Origin: an uncultured Bacteroidales bacterium
Lineage (GTDB): Bacteria; Bacteroidota; Bacteroidia; Bacteroidales; Bacteroidaceae
Reading direction: 5' to 3'
Length of the DNA: 35,029 bases
Assembly: GCA_902802285.1 (NCBI GenBank)
Contig: CADCLI010000003.1
Span: 1-35,029, forward strand
Numbering within the stretch: the stretch's first letter is position 1; the number at the start of each line of letters is the position of its first letter. Below, piece after piece: positions 29,275 through 35,029 of the stretch. Below the pieces are notes generated by a model, which was not told where the DNA came from, searched no databases, and saw only the letters and a list, made by a program, of their open reading frames with translations. Both the position numbers and the translations under genes were made by a program.

Positions 29275-29360
29275 CAATGCAAACAATTTGAAGTCGCATG
29301 CTTAGATTCGGTAAGGTTCTGAGTTGTGACTTTTTTTATTTGCTTAAACAGTACCTGCTT

Positions 29361-29711
29361 ATGAAGAACTTGTTTGTGTCAATATCCTTACAGAGAGTTT
29401 TTTCTGAACCTGGTTATAATCCCAATCCGGCCGGCTTTATCCGTGCAGGATTGGGATTGGTTTCTTTATGCTTTATCCGGACAGATATAGTCATAACTGT
29501 TGAAAAACACGCCCGGAACTGTCTGACAGACACAGAGGTACCCGATGTTCCGGCCATCCGTACCGGTCAGGACCGCAAGAGATGCAGTGCGTGTCCTGAT
29601 CCGGACGGTTGGACATACACTAAAGCAATGCAAAACCTTATACACACTTCAAATTTGTTTGTTGCCTGTCTAAAGGAATCGCCGTGGGGCGCGTCTCATT
29701 GCAATTCTTGA
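29361..29711 (+). CDS. Doubtful small ORF, possible degenerate first peptide gene
   Basis: A 116-codon frame from the ATG at 29361 (also open from an ATG at 29298). The start MKNLFVSIS is leader-like, and RNCLTDT faintly resembles the RNALCLDT stretch of the first small secreted protein downstream. It also contains a CSAC pair. However, no convincing signal peptide follows, the composition is odd and the long inverted repeat at 29418-29458 lies inside it. It may be non-coding leader sequence. I list it only because it sits where a further small peptide gene might be expected. Confidence 0.2.
   Translation: MKNLFVSISLQRVFSEPGYNPNPAGFIRAGLGLVSLCFIRTDIVITVEKHARNCLTDTEVPDVPAIRTGQDRKRCSACPDPDGWTYTKAMQNLIHTSNLFVACLKESPWGASHCNS
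29418..29467 (+). terminator. Terminator- or attenuator-like hairpin in the operon leader
   Basis: An 11-bp perfect stem (AATCCCAATCC 29418-29428, GGATTGGGATT 29448-29458) with a 19-nt loop is followed by GGTTTCTTT. It sits about 165 nt after the promoter and before all secure genes, so it could end a short RNA or attenuate the operon. The T-tract is imperfect. Confidence 0.45.
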
Positions 29712-29962
29712 GGACAGAGCAGTACCGGACCGGCTCAGACCGGACTAAGTACCTGAAAAACAGAAAGTGATCATCGGATTTGAATAAGAGAAGGGACATA
29801 AGAGTGCCACTCCTGCAAAGTATCCCTCCGGACCCCCTCTCCATATCCAAGTCATTTGTCCAACCTAAAACCTAATGCCGCAAAAAAGAATAATACATTG
29901 ATCTTATTTCAGAAATCACATTACTACTATTTATTAACCTAAAAACTGACTTGTAATTAAAA

Positions 29963-30370
29963 ATGAAAAAGAGAAAACTAATCCTGTTTGCTATTATGGC
30001 GGTAACAGTTACCGTGCTGTCTGTCAATACAGTAAGGAATGCCTTATGTCTGGATACCAGGATTGCATATGCTGACCCTACTCTCACATATATCTTTGGT
30101 CCTGACGGCTCAGAGCATGCGGCGGTAAACAATTTCTATCCTCATACCCGTGTTATAAGCAATCCCAGCGACTGGAACGGATCGGCCCAGGGGGGAGCCC
30201 CAAAAATCAATTTGGACCTGGGCTTATCCAAGAAAGCGCTGAATGAGTGCAAGATACTGGAGACCCAGTGTCAAGCGAGCGAAGACAATCTATGTCCGTT
30301 CTCAATGACAGGGGTTTTCGTGGTGACTAAAGAAGGTGAAGTGATACAGGTATGGGCCAATGGCTTTTAA
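29963..30370 (+). CDS. Small secreted protein 1, NVEALA-like leader, CX7C core
   Basis: A 135-residue precursor. A basic start (MKKRK) and hydrophobic stretch (6-24) are followed by an extended segment, RNALCLDTRIAYA (25-37), which recalls the leader of Bacteroides NVEALA-type peptides although the literal NVEALA word is absent. Cleavage after Ala37 is the natural prediction. The mature part would be about 98 residues with Cys96, Cys103 and Cys111; Cys103 and Cys111 form CX7C, with an Asp-Asn dipeptide between them. Residues 1-37 align without a gap to the next gene's product, ending in the same IAYA, while the segments from 38 to about 85 are unrelated. It is the first secure gene of the operon. 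I do not know its function. Confidence 0.72.
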   Translation: MKKRKLILFAIMAVTVTVLSVNTVRNALCLDTRIAYADPTLTYIFGPDGSEHAAVNNFYPHTRVISNPSDWNGSAQGGAPKINLDLGLSKKALNECKILETQCQASEDNLCPFSMTGVFVVTKEGEVIQVWANGF

Positions 30371-30391
30371 GGATATAGAAAACGTAATCAT

Positions 30392-30769
30392 ATGAAAAAG
30401 AATAATTTATGCCTGTTTGTGATTCTGGTGGCACTTACCTCGCTCTTCTCTGTCGAATCTTTTCGTAAGGCTTTGTCATTTGACACAAAGATTGCTTATG
30501 CCACAAATGAACCTTGGTACGGATGGATGAAGATTGACGGAATAGAAGTCCAGATACAATTTGAAACCACCCTGGTAAACAGGGTCTTGTCACTAAGTGA
30601 ATTCAGTAGGATTTACGGATTCCAACTGGAATCAGGAACAAGAGTGGTTGAACAATGGTGTAGCCAGATGGACAATTCTCTCTGTGAGATGAGATTTGTC
30701 GGCTCTTTCCTGGAAGAGAACGGTCATTTGACACGGTTGCCCGTAACGCCGGAATTAATGTATTATTAA
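30392..30769 (+). CDS. Small secreted protein 2, paralogue of protein 1
   Basis: A 125-residue precursor, 21 bp after its paralogue. The leader again spans 37 residues: MKKNN, a hydrophobic stretch (6-21), then RKALSFDTKIAYA (25-37). The identical leader positions include Arg25, Ala27, Leu28, Asp31, Thr32 and Ile34-Ala37. The predicted mature part is about 88 residues with Cys90 and Cys98 as CX7C, again enclosing Asp-Asn, followed by a VGSF that matches TGVF in the paralogue. The middle of the protein is quite different from protein 1. This pattern, a conserved leader and motif with a divergent body, suggests a shared export route with different targets. The function is unknown. Confidence 0.72.
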   Translation: MKKNNLCLFVILVALTSLFSVESFRKALSFDTKIAYATNEPWYGWMKIDGIEVQIQFETTLVNRVLSLSEFSRIYGFQLESGTRVVEQWCSQMDNSLCEMRFVGSFLEENGHLTRLPVTPELMYY

Positions 30770-30774
30770 CAGAC

Positions 30775-30798
30775 TATTTGGGGCTTCGGCCCCAAATA
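30775..30798 (+). other. UUCG-capped 10-bp hairpin between the peptide genes and the rest of the operon
   Basis: TATTTGGGGC-TTCG-GCCCCAAATA is a perfect 10-bp stem with a UUCG tetraloop, among the most stable RNA hairpins. No T-run follows, so it is not a classical terminator. It is well placed to protect the upstream peptide mRNA from 3' exonucleases or to mark a processing point, giving more peptide than machinery. Confidence 0.7.
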
Positions 30799-30814
30799 TT
30801 AAACATTTACAAGT

Positions 30815-32038
30815 ATGAAAAGATTCATTTATCTGCTCCTTTTGCCAATGCTGGCGGTTTCGTGTTCAGACGGTAACAGCCATGAGTTATATGAGTTTGA
30901 ACCCAAACATACGATAGACCTGACAGGACAGTCGGGCGACTTTGATATTATTGACAGGATTGAGAAGGTCTGTATACTCAATCTCAAGGTCGATGAAGAG
31001 AGTTGGATACATCTGAGATATCCCAGGATGGCGGTTTCAGACAACGGTTATTACTTTCTGTCCGACAGGACATTCTTCCTTGTAGGTTATGACAGGTCCG
31101 GCAACCTTAAGTTCTCAAAACAGGTCAAGGGACGCGGCCGCGGCGAAATCATGGATGTGGGAAACATGTTCATGAGAAATGACACTATTATGATCTATGA
31201 CAGGGTGTTGGGCAGGTTGCTGGGTTTCTCCGAAGACGGGTCTTTCAGATCCTTCCTGAACCGTTCGGAGGTAAAGGCCGAAAAGTTTTACAGTACCAAC
31301 GGCCGCTTTTGGGGGCTTTCTGTTTTCGGAAGAAATGAATTTGAAAATCATTACTGCGTAAAATATGATGATGAAGGTACCGCGTTGGATAACTATCTCT
31401 ATATGCCTACTCATTTGATAGGATTCAATTCATCTGCAGGCTATACTGACATGTCATATCTGTATCATGACACACTGAGATTCATGGTGATGCATGATAA
31501 CAATATCTTTTCACTGACAGAGAACGGAGTGGAATCCTCTTTCAGATTCGTTTCGGACAATGATATACCCGAGGATTTTTTCAAAGGCAAGACAGGCCCT
31601 GAAATGATGGATCTTCAGTTTTATTCGCAATTCGTGTCCGAAGGATTTGCCTGTTTCTTTTCGGAGTTGGCAGAGACTGACCGCTACATTATGGTGGCCT
31701 TTGACCTGCACAAAAAGAACAGGATAATACTTTATGACAAGATTCAGGGTACAAGAGGCTTCTTACCCCGTCCGGAATCTTTCTTTGATGAATCCATCGT
31801 TCCACAACTGACCACCCGGAACATTTGGGAGTATATATTGTTCTCATGCGTGCGTCTCTGTGCCTATGACAATTCTGTTTATTGTTGTGCACCTTACAGC
31901 ATTTACAGTATACTCTCCGGGACCGAATCTTTGCATGATGAGAAGATAAAGGCTTTCTACAGTGAACTGAAACAGTATGTTAAGACCCAGAACCTTTCTG
32001 ACGATGATATGATTTTTGTCAGGCTGGATCTGTTGTAA
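30815..32038 (+). CDS. Six-bladed beta-propeller lipoprotein
   Basis: A 407-residue lipoprotein with lipobox LAVSC (Cys17). The rest looks like a six-bladed beta-propeller of the kind frequently encoded beside NVEALA-type peptides in Bacteroides: repeated GYYFLSD, LVGYDRSGNL, IMIYDRVLGRLLGFSEDGSF and NIFSLTENGV strand motifs recur every 45-60 residues. No catalytic site is visible. Such propellers usually bind protein or peptide partners, so a surface or periplasmic receptor or scaffold for the secreted peptides is a fair guess. It follows the UUCG hairpin by 16 bp. Confidence 0.78.
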   Translation: MKRFIYLLLLPMLAVSCSDGNSHELYEFEPKHTIDLTGQSGDFDIIDRIEKVCILNLKVDEESWIHLRYPRMAVSDNGYYFLSDRTFFLVGYDRSGNLKFSKQVKGRGRGEIMDVGNMFMRNDTIMIYDRVLGRLLGFSEDGSFRSFLNRSEVKAEKFYSTNGRFWGLSVFGRNEFENHYCVKYDDEGTALDNYLYMPTHLIGFNSSAGYTDMSYLYHDTLRFMVMHDNNIFSLTENGVESSFRFVSDNDIPEDFFKGKTGPEMMDLQFYSQFVSEGFACFFSELAETDRYIMVAFDLHKKNRIILYDKIQGTRGFLPRPESFFDESIVPQLTTRNIWEYILFSCVRLCAYDNSVYCCAPYSIYSILSGTESLHDEKIKAFYSELKQYVKTQNLSDDDMIFVRLDLL

Positions 32039-32048
32039 TGTTAAGGCA

Positions 32049-32606
32049 ATGAAGGATAAATACATTTATAAATGGTTTGCGGCAATTGCCGTATTCATTC
32101 CGGTTCTCCTGTCATCGTGTGGCTGGAGGGCGTCGGGCCGGCATGATATTATCGGTATGGAGCTGAAATGTGACAGTCTGCTCATGTACCGTGACAGAGA
32201 GTATACTGTGGCCAGCGATGAGATATTCGGAGATGCATCTGTCATACTCTGGATAGATTCTGCCATGTGTACGCCTTGTGAAATGGAACGTCTGTTCAAC
32301 TATGAGTCGCTGAGCAGGAACTGTGAGAATGTTGCCGGGCCTGAAGGTCGTCTGAAGGTGATCATATCGCTTTCGGAAAATATCGGTTTCGGATGGCTGA
32401 TAAATGAAGTCAAGTATCTGAACCTTCCATTTGACATGTTCATTGACTATAAAAACCGGTTCCCTGCCATGCTCAAAGGCAATGAAAGGTTGCTTATTGT
32501 CCTGAAAGACGGTCGTGTGAGGGATTATTTCCGTATGGAAAATACTGATGCTGATATCTACAGGCTTGAAAAGTGTATTTCCGCCTTTAAGGAATTGTAC
32601 GATTGA
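32049..32606 (+). CDS. Thioredoxin-fold lipoprotein with CTPC
   Basis: A 185-residue lipoprotein with lipobox LSSC (Cys24). From about residue 50 it has a thioredoxin-like order: a strand ILWIDSAMC, then the redox pair Cys74-Thr-Pro-Cys77, helix EMERLFNYESL, and later strands KVIISLSE and LLIVLKDGRVRDYF. The cis-proline position is not obvious, so the fold is divergent. It lies in the same operon as two precursors with CX7C cores, which makes disulfide formation, reduction or shuffling of those proteins an attractive role (inference). The frame opens at 32016, but the ATG at 32049 gives the lipoprotein signal, 10 bp after the propeller gene. Confidence 0.75.
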   Translation: MKDKYIYKWFAAIAVFIPVLLSSCGWRASGRHDIIGMELKCDSLLMYRDREYTVASDEIFGDASVILWIDSAMCTPCEMERLFNYESLSRNCENVAGPEGRLKVIISLSENIGFGWLINEVKYLNLPFDMFIDYKNRFPAMLKGNERLLIVLKDGRVRDYFRMENTDADIYRLEKCISAFKELYD

Positions 32607-32607
32607 T

Positions 32608-34212
32608 ATGACCGCAAATGCAGTTTCGATAAGACGTGTCACTTTATTGCTGGCAGTATGGGTGATGATATGTCATCTGGCTCATGACGGTTTCCATTCA
32701 CTGAATGGATTCCTGTCTGATGTCAGGATGAGGAATGCCGTACTGCTGTTCTTTTATTATTCCCTGTCAAGTTTGTCATTCCGTTATTTCGGCAAGGTTT
32801 CGTTTGCCTTGACGCTGACAATCATGCTGCTTCTTTCCATGAGGGAGGCCTGCATCGGAGCGGCGCAATTGATAAGCGGATCTCGTTATCCAGTAGGTAC
32901 AATGCTGAATCCCAATATCCTGGCATGTTTTCTGGCAGTGACATGCAGCGTATTTATGGCGCTGATCCCTGAGACAGGAAAGAAGGCATACAAATGGCTG
33001 TTATATGTGATTATCGGGCTGTACATAATCCTGATGTTCTTTTCAAAGAGCCGCCTGGCATTACTTTCCGTTATTGTACCGGGCATGTGTTACTGCTGTC
33101 TTGATCCGCGTTACTCTGTTTTTATCAGGAAACACGCGTTATCTGTCGCTGTCTTATTTGCGGTTCTGTTTACTGTAATGTATTTTGTAAAGAAACCGTC
33201 GGCCGACGGAAGGATATATATGGCTAAGATAGCGGCGCGGGCAATGGTACACAACGGCATGTTCGGCGCGGGGACAGAAGGCTACGCGGGTGCTTTCGGA
33301 CAGGAGCAATACAGGTATTACAGCAGTGACAGCGGCAACGCTGATATAGATGCCGTAGTTGAGAATGATAGGGCAGGAGACAGGTTTGCATGCGAGCCTT
33401 TGACTGCATTCAATGAGTTCCTGCGTGTAGGGGTGGAGTATGGGATAGTTGCCATGCTACTCTCACTTTATATCATCGCGAGGGCAATCTTTATCCTGCT
33501 TAAAAGGAGAAGTCCTCTGGGGTACGGACTGTTGTCTTTATCTGTTGTCTCCCTGTTCTCATATCCCCACTGTTATTCGGCCTATTGTCTGTTGCTTTCC
33601 ATTTTTCTGGGATCGGCATCAGATATGGATAGCGGATTTGAGAATGCCGTGTCATCATACTGTCCTTTGGCTGCGGATGTTATTGGGCTGCTGTTGTCCG
33701 GGCTGATGCTGTTTCTTGAGTTGCCGGGGATGGAACGGCGGAATCAGTTGCGCGACAAGGAGAGTGACATCGCATTCTTTTTCAGGAATCGGGAGTATCA
33801 GACGGTATGTGACTGTTGTGAAAGTTATTTTGACAAGGACCTTTCAAGTATTACGATGGTTTATGAATATGGGGTGTCGCTAAGCATGACAGGACAGTAT
33901 CATAAATCAGATTCCGTATTGTCTATGGGTGCTTCCCGCAGCAGTGATCCTGCCTTCTGGCAGGAGATGGGGAACAATCATATGAGAAACGGACAATACG
34001 ATGAGGCCGAAAAGTCATATATCCGGTCCTTTCTGATGGTTCCCAACAGGATGACCCCGCTGCTCTTTCTAGCCCGACTCTATCATCAGACCGGAGATAG
34101 GGCGAAACTGGACAGAATAGATGCATTTGCTGATACATTCAGACCCAAGATTCCATCAAATACCACTCGTGAATACCATAAAATAATTAAACAACTTGCA
34201 AATGAAGAATAA
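32608..34212 (+). CDS. O-antigen ligase / Wzy-family membrane protein with C-terminal TPR-like region
   Basis: A 534-residue protein with about 10-12 membrane helices (residues about 10-370) and a soluble helical tail (about 385-534) that looks like tetratricopeptide repeats (HMRNGQYDEAEKSYIRSFLM). Family landmarks include SKSRLALL (Arg149) after a helix and a long periplasmic loop starting GAGTEGYAGAF. The place where WaaL, Wzy and PglL carry the catalytic His-Asn is AFNEFLRVGVEYG, so His is replaced by Phe268. WaaL/PglL members move glycans from a lipid carrier to lipid A or proteins; Wzy members polymerise O-units. Here the neighbours suggest a role on the small secreted proteins. The start ATG at 32608 lies one base after the previous stop. 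Confidence 0.75.
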   Translation: MTANAVSIRRVTLLLAVWVMICHLAHDGFHSLNGFLSDVRMRNAVLLFFYYSLSSLSFRYFGKVSFALTLTIMLLLSMREACIGAAQLISGSRYPVGTMLNPNILACFLAVTCSVFMALIPETGKKAYKWLLYVIIGLYIILMFFSKSRLALLSVIVPGMCYCCLDPRYSVFIRKHALSVAVLFAVLFTVMYFVKKPSADGRIYMAKIAARAMVHNGMFGAGTEGYAGAFGQEQYRYYSSDSGNADIDAVVENDRAGDRFACEPLTAFNEFLRVGVEYGIVAMLLSLYIIARAIFILLKRRSPLGYGLLSLSVVSLFSYPHCYSAYCLLLSIFLGSASDMDSGFENAVSSYCPLAADVIGLLLSGLMLFLELPGMERRNQLRDKESDIAFFFRNREYQTVCDCCESYFDKDLSSITMVYEYGVSLSMTGQYHKSDSVLSMGASRSSDPAFWQEMGNNHMRNGQYDEAEKSYIRSFLMVPNRMTPLLFLARLYHQTGDRAKLDRIDAFADTFRPKIPSNTTREYHKIIKQLANEE

Positions 34213-34978
34213 GTCCAGACTGTCAGTCTGCGAAAAGAAAACTGTTTATTTGCTGTCCATGGCATTACTTTCATATGGTTTGTTAAAGATGGCGGTTGTT
34301 GACTGGTATACAGTGGCAACCCCGTCTATGGCACCTTCGATACAACCCGGTCAGAGGATAGCGGTCAACAAGTTGTTGTACGGTGCGCGCATTGTCATCG
34401 GTTTGGAACGGAGTAAAAGAAAACACGTTTTCCGTCTTCCCGGTTTGCGTAAAATCGCCCCCGACGATATAGTCATGTTCAACATGCCGATGGATAAATG
34501 GAGCCACACCATATCATTTAAGCAGAATGAAGTCTATTGCAAACGGATTTTGGGTACCCCGGGAGACAGAATCGGTACGGTGGACGGTCATTGCTGGAAT
34601 GACAGGTCGCTCAGCCCTGTCGGCTCTGTAGCGGAGCAGGAGAAACTGCGCTGGATGTTTGACAGCCTGTTCATAATGATGGACTGTTATGATGTAATCC
34701 CATTGGTTCACCATAAATGGAACATAAAGAACTGGGGGCCGCTGACTGTTCCGGCCAAAGGACTGACCCTCTCCCTTGATGAGTTTTCGAAAGAACTCTA
34801 CCGTGAGGTAATTGAATATGAAACCGGCATTCCGTTGGATGAGGACGTTACTGAATATACATTCCAGGGAGACTATTACTTTGCTTTGGGTGACAATTCC
34901 ATGGATTCTTTTGACTCCCGATATTGGGGATTCATCCCGGATGATTTCATAATCGGAATATGTATTGGGCCGAACTAA
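34202..34978 (+). CDS. Signal peptidase I family (S26) protease
   Basis: A 258-residue type I signal peptidase with one N-terminal membrane anchor (about 13-34) and the catalytic domain outside. The nucleophile is Ser42 in TPSMAPSIQPG and the general base is Lys114 in YCKRILGTPGDRIG; the C-terminal box FALGDNSMDSFDSRYWGFI is present. It is much smaller than the housekeeping Bacteroides LepB, as I recall it (over 400 residues), and carries an insert of about 100 residues between the Lys box and the C-terminal box. It overlaps the O-ligase gene by 11 bp. Its presence in the operon suggests that it matures the two small precursors, probably after IAYA. That link is inferred from context. Confidence 0.85.
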   Translation: MKNKSRLSVCEKKTVYLLSMALLSYGLLKMAVVDWYTVATPSMAPSIQPGQRIAVNKLLYGARIVIGLERSKRKHVFRLPGLRKIAPDDIVMFNMPMDKWSHTISFKQNEVYCKRILGTPGDRIGTVDGHCWNDRSLSPVGSVAEQEKLRWMFDSLFIMMDCYDVIPLVHHKWNIKNWGPLTVPAKGLTLSLDEFSKELYREVIEYETGIPLDEDVTEYTFQGDYYFALGDNSMDSFDSRYWGFIPDDFIIGICIGPN

Positions 34979-35029
34979 AATAAGGAACGGGTTCGGCCCC
35001 GGCCTGGGTACAGAAAAGGGAGGTCCGAA
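34979..35029. other. Window edge after the signal peptidase gene
   Basis: The last 51 bp contain no gene start and no convincing terminator, only a short GC-rich tract (about 34989-35007). The operon may continue beyond the window. Confidence 0.5.

Larger units (their letters stand above)
29275..29962 (+). other. Long structured leader with no secure gene
   Basis: About 690 nt separate the promoter from the first convincing gene of the operon. The stretch contains a terminator-like hairpin (29418-29458), a 7-bp stem TCAGGAC/GTCCTGA (29567-29599) flanked by CCGG on both sides, a GTCTG-A-CAGAC hairpin (29521-29531) and one doubtful open frame. No tRNA is visible and no known riboswitch class was recognised. 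It may be a regulatory leader RNA or the remains of a lost first gene. Confidence 0.5.

Noticed and set aside
29138..29298. tRNA or known riboswitch in the gaps around the peptide operon
   Set aside because: No cloverleaf, TTC-arm or known aptamer core could be recognised by eye.
29200..29300. Invertible (phase-variable) promoter in front of the peptide operon
   Set aside because: I looked for flanking inverted repeats of the type used by Bacteroides invertases and found only the short palindrome at the start point; no recombinase gene is in the window.
34985..35010. Terminator after the signal peptidase gene
   Set aside because: The GC-rich tract makes only a weak stem and no T-run follows within the window.

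Overview
The window reads as chromosomal DNA of a Bacteroidales bacterium (Bacteroidaceae or Prevotellaceae level; I cannot fix the genus). The grounds are the gene families (fused SecDF-type translocase, single-domain SIS isomerase, DUF4369/TlpA lipoproteins, six-bladed beta-propeller lipoproteins), repeated matches upstream of genes to the Bacteroidetes sigma promoter (TTTG or TTG, 19-21 bp, TAnnTTTG), and the near absence of Shine-Dalgarno sequences. It carries about 27 supported genes. I saw no tRNA, rRNA, CRISPR array or complete insertion sequence.

Layout. 1-6.1 kb: the start of secDF (minus, cut by the window edge) diverges from a secreted GH2 beta-galactosidase, which meets a minus-strand operon of two rhomboids and an EEP-family hydrolase tail to tail. 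6.1-10.6 kb: argS, then RNase HI translationally coupled to an LTA-synthase-family transferase; the RNase HI promoter appears to be built from a dispersed intergenic repeat. 10.6-20.5 kb: mainly an envelope block. A minus operon (outer-membrane barrel, PAP2 phosphatase fused to a barrel, LpxL/HtrB-like acyltransferase) diverges from an MsbA-type ABC exporter plus purT. A second minus operon follows (arabinose-5-phosphate isomerase-like SIS protein, PfkB kinase, second LTA-synthase-family protein). 20.5-21.1 kb: a gene-free stretch with two large palindromic elements upstream of pnp. 21.1-29.1 kb: pnp with an overlapping redox-dead thioredoxin-fold lipoprotein, greA with a terminator-like hairpin in its leader, a HIT protein, a minus-strand higBA toxin-antitoxin pair with paired operators, a Wzx/MATE-type flippase and a TlpA-like lipoprotein.

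The most interesting region is 29.2-35.0 kb, one plus-strand operon-like array. A strong promoter and a roughly 690-nt structured leader precede two paralogous small secreted proteins. Their 37-residue leaders align without a gap and end in an identical IAYA; their cores share a CX7C motif. A UUCG-capped hairpin follows. Then come a beta-propeller lipoprotein, a thioredoxin-fold lipoprotein with CTPC, an O-antigen-ligase-family membrane protein with a TPR-like tail and no canonical His-Asn, and a compact S26 signal peptidase. I infer a secreted small-protein export and maturation system related to the Bacteroides NVEALA-type loci: peptide precursors, dedicated peptidase, possible disulfide handling and possible glycan attachment. 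This is a hypothesis from gene content and motif sharing, not a demonstrated function.
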